A DNA stretch of 64,000 bases. It comes from Patescibacteria group bacterium. GTDB taxonomy: Bacteria; Patescibacteria; Microgenomatia; Daviesbacterales; UBA10151. The notes under the pieces are model-generated. The model was not told the DNA's origin. It did not search any database and saw nothing but the letters and a program-made list of their open reading frames with translations. Every line of letters begins with the position of its first letter. Position 1 is the stretch's first letter. Positions 26,488 through 35,458 of the stretch are shown here, one piece after another. The translations under genes and the position numbers were made by a program. The stretch is taken from the NCBI GenBank assembly GCA_023487645.1, contig JAMDBX010000002.1, positions 27,892-91,891 of the forward strand, in the 5' to 3' direction.

Positions 26488-27358
26488 GAGAAATCTTTCG
26501 GTTGTGATTCTTAACTATAATACAGGTGATTACCTTATTAAATGTTTAAAATCCTTAATGGCTGCGAAAGAAGAAGCGGATATGGATATTTGGGTAGTGG
26601 ATAATAACTCCAGTGATGATAGTTTACAAAAAGCCCAAAAATTATTTCCAAAATTAAATTATATTTTAAACCAGGAAAATGTAGGGTTTACAAAAGGAAA
26701 TAATTTAGCTCTGCGCCAGGTAAAAAGTGAGTATATATTAATTTTAAATCCTGATACGGAAGTTTTACCAAAAACATTGGAAACATTATTAGATTATTTG
26801 GAAAACCATCCCCAAGTTGGAGCAATTAGTCCAAAGGTAGAGCTTTCTGATGGTTCCTTAGACTGGGCTTCCCATCGGGGGTTTCCTACTCCTTTAGCTT
26901 CGCTTTTATATTATGTTTTTAAAAACGATAGCCTTTATCATTTAACCAATCGGGATTTTTCCCAGCCTCATGAAGTTGATTCTCTCACAGGTGCTTTTAT
27001 TTTGACTAAAAAAGAGGTTTTAGACAAGGTAGGTTTATTTGATGAAGAATATTATATGTATGCTGACGATATTGATTTATGTTTTCGGATAAAAAAAGCC
27101 GGGTACAAAATAATCTATTTTTCCAAGGTAAAAATTATCCATTATAAAGGTATCAGTTCCGGTATAAAAAAACACAGCGAGGGGTTGACTACGGCAGATT
27201 TTACAGCAAAGCTGCGTTCCGTAAATGCCTTCTATGAAACAATGAAAATTTTTTATCGAAAAAATTTAGCCGGTCATTACCCATTTTTTGTTAACTGGTT
27301 GGTTTTTCTGGGGATTAATACCCGTTGGTCTTTAGCCAAAAGAAAGCTTAAGGTATGA
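26477..27358 (+). CDS. GT2 family glycosyltransferase (rhamnosyltransferase-like)
   Basis: This 293-residue GT-A protein has LSVVILNYNTGDYLIKCLKS, VVDNNSSDDSLQ, NVGFTKGNNLAL and LILNPDTEVLP (acidic motif), then DSLTGAFILTKKEVLDKVG and YMYADDIDLCFRIKKAGYK. This is the same architecture as the gene at 21486, though clearly different in sequence. It overlaps its neighbours by 11 nt upstream and 4 nt downstream (ATGA), so translation is probably coupled. Confidence 0.88.
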   Translation: MASKRNLSVVILNYNTGDYLIKCLKSLMAAKEEADMDIWVVDNNSSDDSLQKAQKLFPKLNYILNQENVGFTKGNNLALRQVKSEYILILNPDTEVLPKTLETLLDYLENHPQVGAISPKVELSDGSLDWASHRGFPTPLASLLYYVFKNDSLYHLTNRDFSQPHEVDSLTGAFILTKKEVLDKVGLFDEEYYMYADDIDLCFRIKKAGYKIIYFSKVKIIHYKGISSGIKKHSEGLTTADFTAKLRSVNAFYETMKIFYRKNLAGHYPFFVNWLVFLGINTRWSLAKRKLKV

Positions 27359-28473
27359 AGATAGTAATAGATGCGCGTTTTTGGGCAGAAAGCGGTATCG
27401 GCAGATATATCCGGAATTTAATTAACAATTTGGAACAGTTAGACAAGGAAAACACTTATGTTATCCTTTTGCTCAAAAAAGATTATGGAAAAGTTGAATT
27501 TACAGGTAATTTTACTAAAGTTGTGGCAGACTTTCGTTGGTATGGAATCGGTGAACAGGTAAAGATGCTTTTACTTCTTCGAAAGTTAAGGCCCGATTTA
27601 GTCCATTTTCCTCATTTTAATGTGCCATTTTTTTATCAAGGTAAGTTTGTTATTACAATCCATGATTTAATCCATCAACACCATCAAAATAAAAAAGCTA
27701 CAACTAGGGATTTACTAACTTACACTTTTAAAAAATTTAGCTATGGCAGAGTTTTCAATCATGCAGTAAAAAAATCGGCAAAAATAATAACTCCCTCAAG
27801 CTTTGTTAAGGAACAATTGATAAATGAATATAAATTATCTCAGGAAAAAATAATTGTCACCCAGGAAGCTGTTGAAGAATCAATTGTTAATTTTTCAAAA
27901 GAAATTAGTTTGAAAAAAATTTCCGATGTAAAACGGAAATTCCATATATATAAACCCTACCTTTTTTATATAGGTAATGCCCATCCCCACAAAAATGTAT
28001 TGCGTTTAATTAATGTTTTTAAAAAAATTAAAGAAGAATTCCCTGAATATTTATTGGTACTTTCTGGACCTAATAATTATTTCTGGCAAAAAATTAGAAA
28101 AGACATAAAATTGACAGGAGTTGTTTTTACAGGTTTTGTAAGTGATGAAGAGATGGTTGCTTTATATAAAAATGCTGAAGCTTTTATTATGCCTTCAATG
28201 GAAGAGGGGTTTGGAATTCCTATTTTGGAGGCTATGGCTTGTAAATGTCCGGTAATCTCTTCCAAATCGGCATCCTTACCGGAAGTAGGAGGGGATGCTG
28301 CCATTTACTTTGATCCTCAAAATGAGGAAGATATGGTAGTAAAAATCAGCCGAGTTTTAAAAGATGAAAAATTAAGAAAAGAATTGATCAAAAAGGGAGA
28401 AAAAAGATACCAACAATTTTCCTGGGAAAAAATGGCCAAACAAACTTTGGAAGTTTACAATGATCTTATTTAA
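27355..28473 (+). CDS. GT4 family glycosyltransferase (mannosyltransferase-like)
   Basis: This 372-residue GT-B protein begins [20 protein letters not shown], contains [33 protein letters not shown], and the donor motif [20 protein letters not shown] with E-x7-E. The opening DARFWxxxGIGRY is common in mannosyltransferases of polysaccharide loci. It closes the plus-strand run; its stop is 8 bp from the stop of rsmH on the other strand. Donor not proven. Confidence 0.88.
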   Translation: MKIVIDARFWAESGIGRYIRNLINNLEQLDKENTYVILLLKKDYGKVEFTGNFTKVVADFRWYGIGEQVKMLLLLRKLRPDLVHFPHFNVPFFYQGKFVITIHDLIHQHHQNKKATTRDLLTYTFKKFSYGRVFNHAVKKSAKIITPSSFVKEQLINEYKLSQEKIIVTQEAVEESIVNFSKEISLKKISDVKRKFHIYKPYLFYIGNAHPHKNVLRLINVFKKIKEEFPEYLLVLSGPNNYFWQKIRKDIKLTGVVFTGFVSDEEMVALYKNAEAFIMPSMEEGFGIPILEAMACKCPVISSKSASLPEVGGDAAIYFDPQNEEDMVVKISRVLKDEKLRKELIKKGEKRYQQFSWEKMAKQTLEVYNDLI

Positions 28474-28481
28474 AGTTAGCT

Positions 28482-29393
28482 TTAATTCTTTTCGACTACC
28501 CGGAGTTTACCGGAGCGGGAGCGGGGATTGCTTTCTATTTCTTCATCTGTCGGAGTAAGTGGTTTTTGGGTAATAATTGTGATCGAACTCTTTTTTTGTT
28601 CATTCTGGAAAAAATGTTTGACAATGCGGTCTTCTAGGGAGTGAAAACTAATAACCACAAGCCTACCCCCGGGATTTAATATTGTGACCGCTTGAGGTAA
28701 AGCAATTCTTAGACTATTCAGTTCATCGTTGACAGCAATGCGCAGAGCTTGAAAAGTTCTGGTTGCGGGGTGTGTCCGATCTGTATAACTTCGTGGTCTG
28801 GCAGAAGTAATAATTTGTGCCAATTCGTTTGTCGTTTCGATCCTTTTCTTTTGCCGTACTTCCACAATTTTCTTAGCAATTTTCTTAGCAAAATTTTCTT
28901 CCCCCAAATTTTGGATGAGTTTGGTAAGTTCATCTTCACGCAAAGCATTAACCAAATCTGCAGCTGTTACCGAAGTTTTCGGGTCCATTCTCATATCCAG
29001 AGGTGCTTCTATATTAAAACTGAAACCTTTTTTAGGGCTTTCAAGCTGAAAGGAGGAAACTCCTAAATCGAAAAGTATTCCCTCAATCGGATCAAGTGAA
29101 AATTTTTTTACTATTTCTTCTAAATTGGAAAAGTTCGATTGGTATAAAATGAGGTTATCTGAAATAGCTTGTAAATTATCGTTTGTTTGTTCGATTTTTA
29201 AATCATGTTTTTTAGCTACCTCCGAAATAGCATCCGGATCCATGTCGATTCCTAGTACTTTTCCTCCAGCTTTGAGGATACCTTCCGTATGGCCGCCGCC
29301 GCCCAAGTTGCAATCTACATACCATCTATCTTTTTTTATCTGTAGCAGTTGGACTACCTCTTTTAACATCACCGGAACATGATAATTACTCAT
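28482..29393 (-). CDS. rsmH: 16S rRNA (cytosine(1402)-N4)-methyltransferase
   Basis: This 303-residue methyltransferase (MraW/RsmH) N4-methylates C1402 in the ribosomal P site. MSNYHVPVMLKEVVQLL, DCNLGGGGHTEGIL (SAM loop), FDLGVSSFQLE, GFSFNIEAPLDMRMD and the end VVISFHSLEDRIVKHFF are diagnostic. Length is normal. In most bacteria it directly follows mraZ in the dcw cluster; here it is about 7 kb away on the opposite strand within glycan genes. A minus-strand TAAAAT (29405-29400) lies six bases before the ATG. Confidence 0.97.
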   Translation of the reverse strand: MSNYHVPVMLKEVVQLLQIKKDRWYVDCNLGGGGHTEGILKAGGKVLGIDMDPDAISEVAKKHDLKIEQTNDNLQAISDNLILYQSNFSNLEEIVKKFSLDPIEGILFDLGVSSFQLESPKKGFSFNIEAPLDMRMDPKTSVTAADLVNALREDELTKLIQNLGEENFAKKIAKKIVEVRQKKRIETTNELAQIITSARPRSYTDRTHPATRTFQALRIAVNDELNSLRIALPQAVTILNPGGRLVVISFHSLEDRIVKHFFQNEQKKSSITIITQKPLTPTDEEIESNPRSRSGKLRVVEKN

Positions 29394-29399
29394 GGGTAT

Positions 29400-29424
29400 A
29401 TTTTACACCTCTTTTTGCTACAAT
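29400..29424. promoter_or_regulatory. Back-to-back leaderless promoters for rsmH and GT4 gene
   Basis: The 37-bp gap holds TAAAAT on the minus strand (29405-29400), six bases before the rsmH ATG, and TACAAT on the plus strand (29419-29424), six bases before the GT4 ATG at 29431. Both would start transcription at or one base from the start codon. Confidence 0.55.
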
Positions 29425-29430
29425 TGGTGC

Positions 29431-30507
29431 ATGAAAGCTGATTTAAAAATAGCTTTGGTTCATGATGACTTGGTCCAATGGGGAGGGGCGGAACGAGTTT
29501 TGGCGGTAATTTCCGAAATTTTTCCCCAAGCTCCAATTTATACTTCAGTTTATGATGGCAACAATAAATTATTAAAAAGGTATTTTTCCTCAAAAAAAAT
29601 AATTACCTCTTTTATTCAAAAGATTCCTGGTTGGAAAAGTATGTATAAGGCACTTCTTCCGCTTTACCCTTTAGCTTTTGAACAATTCGATTTTTCAGAA
29701 TATGATTTAGTTATTTCTCATGCAACCAGATTTGCTAAATCGGTTATTACTAAACCACAGACAAAACATGTCTGTTATTGTCCGACACCACCGAGGTTTT
29801 TGTGGAACTTCTCTGAGGAAAAAATTAATAGATTACTACAGCCTTACTTGGGGTTTTTACGAATTTACGATCAAATTGCCGCCAGTAGAGTTGATGTCTG
29901 GATAGCTAATTCCATAAATGTACAAAAAAGAATTAAAAAAATTTACCAGGCAGATTCCGTGGTTATTTATCCTTTTGTAGACCTACAAAGATTTATAGGA
30001 GTTCAATCATTTGATGGAGGTTATTTATTGGTGGTATCACGGTTAAACACTTATAAAAGAATAGATTTAGTGATTCAAGCGGCTAATACACTGCAGATAC
30101 CTTTAAAGATTGTAGGAAAAGGCCCCCAAAAACATGAACTTATGAAAATAGCCGGACCAACGGTTGAATTTTTAGACATGATAGATGAGGAAATGTTAAC
30201 CTTACTTTTAGCAGGCTGTAAATCCTTAATTGTTGCTTGTGAAGAGGATTTCGGCATGGCGCCACTGGAGGCTCAGGCTTTGGGGAAGCCGGTGGTAGCT
30301 TTTAAAAAGGGAGGAGTCTTGGAAACTATTATACCCGGAGAAACTGGATACTTTTTTAATGAACAGTCCGTAGAGAGTTTAATCCCGACATTAGTTCATT
30401 TGGACAAAAAAGGTTATAATAAAAATAGGTGCTTACAGCAAGCATCTACTTTTTCAAAAGAAGAGTTTATAATAAAATTTAAGGGCTTGATAGATTCTCT
30501 TTTTTAA
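29431..30507 (+). CDS. GT4 family glycosyltransferase
   Basis: From the ATG at 29431 this is a 358-residue GT-B protein. KIALVHDDLVQWGGAERVLA is the N-terminal glycine loop, VCYCPTPPRFLW is a typical mannosyltransferase stretch, VVSRLNTYKRIDLVIQAAN opens the donor domain, and CEEDFGMAPLEAQALGKPVV holds the E-x7-E-type motif. It resembles WbaZ/mannosyltransferase-B-like proteins. A longer frame from 29392 overlaps the divergent promoter and was rejected. It is 40 bp upstream of the sugar-phosphate transferase. Confidence 0.88.
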   Translation: MKADLKIALVHDDLVQWGGAERVLAVISEIFPQAPIYTSVYDGNNKLLKRYFSSKKIITSFIQKIPGWKSMYKALLPLYPLAFEQFDFSEYDLVISHATRFAKSVITKPQTKHVCYCPTPPRFLWNFSEEKINRLLQPYLGFLRIYDQIAASRVDVWIANSINVQKRIKKIYQADSVVIYPFVDLQRFIGVQSFDGGYLLVVSRLNTYKRIDLVIQAANTLQIPLKIVGKGPQKHELMKIAGPTVEFLDMIDEEMLTLLLAGCKSLIVACEEDFGMAPLEAQALGKPVVAFKKGGVLETIIPGETGYFFNEQSVESLIPTLVHLDKKGYNKNRCLQQASTFSKEEFIIKFKGLIDSLF

Positions 30508-30546
30508 TTCATACTCAATGATTGAAGTTAAAAAATAGCATAGTAT

Positions 30547-31176
30547 ATGGGTTACGAATATTTTAAAAGATCTATTGATATTATCGGTTCAATTATTGGA
30601 ATCATCGCTTTATCTCCTGTTATGTTGATAGCTGCCATCTTTATCAAATTAGATTCTCCGGGACCCATATTTGCCGAAACTCCGATGAGGGTGGGTAAAG
30701 ACGGAAAGCTTTTCCGAATGTATAAATTCCGCTCGATGTATATTAACGCTTTGGAAATTTTAGAGAAAAATCCCAAGCTGATGGAAGAATATAAAAAGAA
30801 TAGTTATAAGTTAATAAATGATCCACGGATAACCCGAGTAGGCAAGATTATTCGAAAGTTTTCCATAGATGAATTCCCACAGCTTTTTAATATTTTAAGA
30901 GGAGAAATGAGTTTGGTGGGTCCGCGGGCATATTATCCGTTCGAGTTGGAAGAGCAGCAAAAAAAATACCCTCAGTGCCAAAAATTTGTTAAAATAATTA
31001 TGAATGCCAAACCAGGAGCCACCGGGGTATGGCAAGTCTCTGGAAGATCAGGAATAAATTTTGACAAGCGGGTAGAAATTGATGCTAAATATGTCCAGAA
31101 AAGATCAATTTCTTACGATTTTTGGATTATCCTCAAGACTGTTCCTGCTGTTATCTCGGGCAAGGGTGCTGTATAG
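30547..31176 (+). CDS. Polyprenyl-phosphate sugar-1-phosphate transferase (bacterial sugar transferase)
   Basis: This 209-residue protein has one N-terminal hydrophobic hairpin (IDIIGSIIGIIALSPVMLIA) and the bacterial sugar transferase core: KLDSPGPIFAETPMRVGKDG, KLFRMYKFRSM, PRITRVGKIIRKFSIDEFPQ, LFNILRGEMSLVGPRAYYP and the end GATGVWQVSGRSG. These monotopic enzymes place the first sugar phosphate on undecaprenyl phosphate at the cytoplasmic face, initiating the glycan. It is the short form lacking the five-helix WbaP-type N terminus. It is the likely initiating enzyme of the locus. Confidence 0.93.
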   Translation: MGYEYFKRSIDIIGSIIGIIALSPVMLIAAIFIKLDSPGPIFAETPMRVGKDGKLFRMYKFRSMYINALEILEKNPKLMEEYKKNSYKLINDPRITRVGKIIRKFSIDEFPQLFNILRGEMSLVGPRAYYPFELEEQQKKYPQCQKFVKIIMNAKPGATGVWQVSGRSGINFDKRVEIDAKYVQKRSISYDFWIILKTVPAVISGKGAV

Positions 31177-31192
31177 TCGATATTCTTTAACT

Positions 31193-33085
31193 ATGGCTTT
31201 TATAAATTTAAATAAGCAATTAAAAAGCACTAAATATTCTTCTAAAGGAAATAAAAAGAAATGGGTAGTGAGGCTAGTTATTACCCTTGTTGTTTTATTT
31301 GTAGCTATTTATCTTCCGGTAAGAAGTGCCTATCAAAACTCCAAGTCGATAATGCAGAATGCGCGTTTTTTATCTGCCGGAGCTAAACAGGAAAATTTGG
31401 ACCAGATGAAACAAGGTATCACTGCGACTAAAGCTTCTGTTGATGGTTTGAACGGTTCTTTAAATTGGCTTTTTTGGTTACGCGCTATTCCATTTGTAGG
31501 AGGCTATTATAGCGACATGAAGCATTTGGTTTCCGCAGCTTCTGATGAATTGGAGGCGGCACAAATTATCACCGATTCCCTAACGCCTTACAAGGATGAA
31601 CTGGGATTAACAGGACAGGCCACTGCCGGACAGGATAGGGTAGCCCAGGCAGTGAAAATCTTAGATAAGGTGTTGCCGAATGTGGATAAGGTTGAACCAC
31701 AGTTAAGAAAAGCCAGGGACGAGGTTGCGGATATAGATACCGGTAAGTATCCAGAGAAATTTGGTTCCACATCGGTAAGAAGCAGAATGGAAGAGGCGAA
31801 GAATTTTATTATCGGTGCCCATATCGCCATTACAGATAACAAACAACTGATTCAGGAAGCCCCTTCTATTTTAGGGGCTAAAGGTTCTAAAAATTACCTT
31901 CTTCTCTTTCAGAATGATAAGGAGCTTCGGGCTACCGGCGGGTTTATTACCGCTTATGCTTTCTTAAAGATTGACCAGGGCCATTTATCGACTACTTCCT
32001 CGGATGATATTTATCGGCTTGATGAAAGGTTGCTGAAAGCCTGCCAAAGTAGAATTTGTCCACTTGCCCCTCCAGCCCCGATTGTTAAATATTTACCGGA
32101 AGCAGACGGTAAGCCTCGGACAGCCTGGTCGATGAGGGATTCCAATCTTTCTCCTGATTTTCCAACCTCGGCAAAAGAGTTTGAAAATATGTATTCCATG
32201 CTTGGTGATGGGACTTCCTTTGACGGCATTATCACTATTGATACACAGGTGGTAGAGGAGCTTATTGCATTAACTGGGCCAATTGATGTTTTCGGGACTA
32301 CTTACAGTGCTAATACGGACCCTAGGTGTAACTGTGCCAATGTTATCTACGAGCTTGAACACTACGCAGAGATTGCCTCCAAAGGTGAGGCTGATAGGAA
32401 AGCTGTTTTGGGAACGCTGATGCAGCAATTATTAGCCAAGCTACTCGGTTCCGGTACGGATAAACTGCCTGATTTTATTAATACCGGCATCCAATTGGCA
32501 TCTGATAAACATATCATGCTTTATATGCATGATCCTCAGGCCCAACAGGCCCTTTCCCAGGTTAATTGGACAGGGGAGATCAAACAAACTGATGGTGATT
32601 ATTTACATATTAATGATTCAAATTTTGCCGGAGGCAAGTCAAACCTATATGTGGAAGAGAAAGTAACTTATAACATCAAAGTTGATTCCCAGGGCAAGAC
32701 AACTAATACAGTTACCATTGAATATAAAAATCCTCAGCCCTTTAATACTTGGTTAAACGGGATTTTGAGGGATTATGTCAGACTGTATGTGCCAAAAGGA
32801 AGCACTTTAGTCTCTTCAAAAGGCTCTGATGAAAAGGTTAACACCCAGGGGGATGAGGACTTAAATAAAACCTATTTTGAGGCTTTCATTACAGTTCGGC
32901 CACAAAATTCCCGGGTACTTTCTTTTGAATATACTTTGCCTAATAAGATCACTGATAAAAAATATCCTCTTTTGATACAAAAGCAACCAGGAGCTAAAGA
33001 CTATCAATATATCGTCAAAATAAATGGTTCCACTAAAGCTGAATTTGACCTAACCTCGGATAAACAGTTCAACCTTTCTTTCTAA
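31193..33085 (+). CDS. DUF4012 domain-containing membrane-anchored protein
   Basis: From the ATG at 31193 this is a 630-residue protein with one N-terminal membrane segment (WVVRLVITLVVLFVAIYLP), a helical stretch of about 150 residues, and then the DUF4012 core: NYLLLFQNDKELRATGGFIT, with DGIITIDTQVVEELIALTGP and a C-terminal beta-rich part. DUF4012 proteins are common near exopolysaccharide genes in Gram-positive bacteria and CPR; their biochemical role is unknown. It follows the sugar transferase after 16 bp. A longer frame starting at 31079 lies inside the sugar transferase gene and was rejected. Confidence 0.85.
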   Translation: MAFINLNKQLKSTKYSSKGNKKKWVVRLVITLVVLFVAIYLPVRSAYQNSKSIMQNARFLSAGAKQENLDQMKQGITATKASVDGLNGSLNWLFWLRAIPFVGGYYSDMKHLVSAASDELEAAQIITDSLTPYKDELGLTGQATAGQDRVAQAVKILDKVLPNVDKVEPQLRKARDEVADIDTGKYPEKFGSTSVRSRMEEAKNFIIGAHIAITDNKQLIQEAPSILGAKGSKNYLLLFQNDKELRATGGFITAYAFLKIDQGHLSTTSSDDIYRLDERLLKACQSRICPLAPPAPIVKYLPEADGKPRTAWSMRDSNLSPDFPTSAKEFENMYSMLGDGTSFDGIITIDTQVVEELIALTGPIDVFGTTYSANTDPRCNCANVIYELEHYAEIASKGEADRKAVLGTLMQQLLAKLLGSGTDKLPDFINTGIQLASDKHIMLYMHDPQAQQALSQVNWTGEIKQTDGDYLHINDSNFAGGKSNLYVEEKVTYNIKVDSQGKTTNTVTIEYKNPQPFNTWLNGILRDYVRLYVPKGSTLVSSKGSDEKVNTQGDEDLNKTYFEAFITVRPQNSRVLSFEYTLPNKITDKKYPLLIQKQPGAKDYQYIVKINGSTKAEFDLTSDKQFNLSF

Positions 33086-33129
33086 TTGTTTTTAAACTTA
33101 AATATCTAAAGTCCTTTAAAACTTCATAG

Positions 33130-33135
33130 TATAAT
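33130..33135 (+). promoter_or_regulatory. -10 box (TATAAT) for recO
   Basis: TATAAT is followed by seven bases and then the ATG at 33143. The alternative ATG at 33134 lies inside the hexamer, so it cannot be the start of a message made from this promoter. This decides the recO start. Confidence 0.6.
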
Positions 33136-33142
33136 GCCATGT

Positions 33143-33805
33143 ATGCCTGTATTTAGTACTGAAGGGATTATTGTAAAAAGGAGTAATTTTGGGGAGGCAG
33201 ATAGAATATTGACTATTGTTACTCCTTTTAAGGGAAAGATTAAGGTTATTGCCAAAGGAGTCAGAAGGATTACTTCCAGACGCGGTGGTAATGTTGAGCT
33301 TTTAAATCACGTAAAGTTGCAGATTTTTCAAGGTAAAGCCGTGCCTGTCGGTAGGCAGGGTTTGGATATCTTGACCGAAGCCGAAAGCCTGGAAACTTTT
33401 CCCAAAATCAAGGGCGAACTTATTTTATCTGCTTATGGATCCCATATTGCCGAGCTTGCCGACCGACTGCTTCCCGAGGAACAAACTAATCCCCAAGCCT
33501 ATAACCTCTTAGTTGTAGTTTTGAGTTTGCTGGAAAATAATCCGAGACAGATTTTTATCCGAAGCTTTGAGGTTAAGCTTTTGACCGTTTTAGGCTTTTG
33601 GTCTTTGGATGAAGTTGATACCTCACCTCAGGTGAAAGAAATTTTACAAAAACTACAGGTTTTAAGCTGGGAAGAGATAGAAAAAATGGATATCAACAAA
33701 CAACAGGCTCTGGAACTGGAAAGGATACTGCGCTATTATATAGAGAAGATTTTGGAATCACCTTTAAAAAGTGTTGAGGTGATTAAAAAATTAAAAGAGG
33801 TTTAA
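33143..33805 (+). CDS. recO: DNA repair protein RecO with in-frame octapeptide insertion
   Basis: From the ATG at 33143 this is a 220-residue RecO. The N-terminal OB fold shows FSTEGIIVKRSNFGEADRIL and PFKGKIKVIAKGVRR; the helical C-terminal domain follows. RecO works with RecR and RecF to load RecA on gaps. Where family members usually read a short K-x-LDxLxEAE link, this one has FQGK, then AVPVGRQG (bases 33338-33361), then LDILTEAESLETF. The extra 24 bases contain an inverted repeat. The four zinc-type cysteines of many RecO C-terminal domains are absent. It ends 2 nt before glyS. Confidence 0.9.
   Translation: MPVFSTEGIIVKRSNFGEADRILTIVTPFKGKIKVIAKGVRRITSRRGGNVELLNHVKLQIFQGKAVPVGRQGLDILTEAESLETFPKIKGELILSAYGSHIAELADRLLPEEQTNPQAYNLLVVVLSLLENNPRQIFIRSFEVKLLTVLGFWSLDEVDTSPQVKEILQKLQVLSWEEIEKMDINKQQALELERILRYYIEKILESPLKSVEVIKKLKEV
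33338..33361 (+). repeat. 24-bp palindromic insertion inside recO
   Basis: The segment encodes AVPVGRQG between otherwise standard RecO residues. Its core, 33342-33357, has TGCCT and AGGCA as inverted arms around a six-base centre, so it can form a hairpin in DNA or RNA. Being 24 bases long, it leaves the frame intact. Whether it is a member of a dispersed family needs a genome-wide search. Confidence 0.6.
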
Positions 33806-33807
33806 AG

Positions 33808-35127
33808 ATGGAAAGTAATGGAAATTTATTAGAAAAAATTGTGGCTTTGTGCAAAAGGCGGGGGTTTATTTACCCAGGTTCGGAGATTTATGGTGGCTTG
33901 GCCGGAACTTGGGATTATGGTCCATTAGGCACTGAACTGAAACGTAATATTAAAAACCAGTGGTGGAAGGATGCAGTACAACTTCGGGAAGATATTGTAG
34001 GTTTGGATGCGGCTATTATGATGAATCCCCGGGTTTGGGAGGCTTCCGGACATGTGGAGGCCTTTACCGATCCTCTGGTAGAGTGCCGGATTGATCATGA
34101 AAGATTGCGCGCCGATCACGAGGATGAAATTGCCGCCCATGAAAAAAAACACCACCCAGGCAAAAGTGACTGGACCGAGCCACAAAAGTTTAATTTATTG
34201 GTTAAAGCTTATTTGGGAGTAATTGAAGGCAGACAGCAGGAAATATTCCTCCGAGGAGAAATAACCCAGGGCGTACATGTTAATTTTAAAAATGTAGTTG
34301 ATTCTACAAGGATAAAGATTCCTTTTGGGATTGCCCAAGTAGGTAAAGCTTTCCGTAATGAGATTACCCCGGGTAATTTTACTTTTAGGTCTCGGGAATT
34401 CGAGCAGATGGAAGTGCAGTATTATGTTAAACCTGAGGAAAAAGAGAGCATGGAATGGTTCGAATATTGGAAAAAGTATTGGATGGACTGGTATATGGGC
34501 CTGGGTATCAGAAAAGAAAATATGAGGTTTGAAGACCATAAACCGGAAGAGCGGGCCCATTATGCCCGGGCAGCTACGGATATACAATATAATGCCCCTT
34601 GGGGATGGGCTGAGTTTATGGGAATCCATCACCGGGGGGATTGGGACTTATCAAGACATGAAAAATTTAGCAGCCAGAATATGAAATATAAAGATCAGGT
34701 GAGCGGGGAAGAGTATACACCCTGGGATATTGAATCATCCATGGGGGTTGACAGGTCATTACTTTTTTTCTTAATTGATGCTTACAATGAGGAAGAGGGT
34801 CGGACTTTCTTAAAGCTACATCCAAAACTGGCTCCTTACAAGGCAGCTGTTTTTCCGCTTTTGGCCAACAAGCCTGAGCTGGTAGAAAAGGCTAAAAAAA
34901 TCTATATTGACCTGAAGAAAGATTTTATGGTAGCGTGGGATGAACGGGGAAATATTGGGAAAAGGTATGCCTCCCAGGATGAGGCCGGAACCCCATTTTG
35001 CATTACTGTTGATTTTCAAAGCCTGGAAGATGAGATGGTGACAGTACGGGACCGGGATAGTGCTAAACAAGAAAGAGTAAAAATAGAGGATTTAAACAAA
35101 TATATTTTTGATAAAATAAATGTGTAA
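33808..35127 (+). CDS. glyS: Glycyl-tRNA synthetase (alpha2 type, class II)
   Basis: This 439-residue enzyme charges tRNA-Gly. The N terminus has CKRRGFIYPGSEIYGGLAGT and WDYGPLGTELKRNIKNQW, motif 2 is FGIAQVGKAFRNEITPGNF, FRSREFEQMEVQYYVKPEE follows, and motif 3 includes PWDIESSMGVDRSLLFFLID. It is the eukaryote/archaeon-like homodimeric form rather than GlyQS, and close to normal bacterial length. The gene lies 2 nt after recO and overlaps the next small gene by 8 nt. Confidence 0.95.
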   Translation: MESNGNLLEKIVALCKRRGFIYPGSEIYGGLAGTWDYGPLGTELKRNIKNQWWKDAVQLREDIVGLDAAIMMNPRVWEASGHVEAFTDPLVECRIDHERLRADHEDEIAAHEKKHHPGKSDWTEPQKFNLLVKAYLGVIEGRQQEIFLRGEITQGVHVNFKNVVDSTRIKIPFGIAQVGKAFRNEITPGNFTFRSREFEQMEVQYYVKPEEKESMEWFEYWKKYWMDWYMGLGIRKENMRFEDHKPEERAHYARAATDIQYNAPWGWAEFMGIHHRGDWDLSRHEKFSSQNMKYKDQVSGEEYTPWDIESSMGVDRSLLFFLIDAYNEEEGRTFLKLHPKLAPYKAAVFPLLANKPELVEKAKKIYIDLKKDFMVAWDERGNIGKRYASQDEAGTPFCITVDFQSLEDEMVTVRDRDSAKQERVKIEDLNKYIFDKINV

Positions 35128-35458
35128 CGAGCTGGAAAATTCCGTAAAAGCATTTGAAACCTTTGTTGGAGAAGTAGAGAGTCCTGTTGTTGTAGCCAAC
35201 ACCGTGAGCTATTGTACCGGGTTCAGTTCTTTCCAAGAGGCAGAGGCACATATAAGGGAATGTCGATCCCTAACTAGACACAGATGTAATCCTTGTTTAG
35301 GCCGGGGTAATTGTCATCCATATACAGCAGAAGAATTAGCAAAGGTTTTACCTAAGGCACTGTATGCCCCTTTATTTGAGACATTTCCATTTGGAGATAA
35401 GAACGGTAATATTTGGCCTGAAATTAAAGTAATTGTACCGCTAGATCATGCTCGATAA
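35120..35458 (+). CDS. Small cysteine-rich hypothetical protein (112 aa)
   Basis: I do not recognise this protein. It has Cys2, Cys32, Cys48, Cys56, Cys59, Cys65 and His67; the cluster CRSLTRHRCNPCLGRGNCH looks like a zinc or Fe-S ligand set (C-x7-C-x2-C-x5-C-x-H). No membrane segment is seen. The ATG overlaps the glyS stop by 8 nt and its own stop overlaps the next gene by 11 nt, so it is translated from the same message. Function unknown. Confidence 0.68.
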   Translation: MCNELENSVKAFETFVGEVESPVVVANTVSYCTGFSSFQEAEAHIRECRSLTRHRCNPCLGRGNCHPYTAEELAKVLPKALYAPLFETFPFGDKNGNIWPEIKVIVPLDHAR

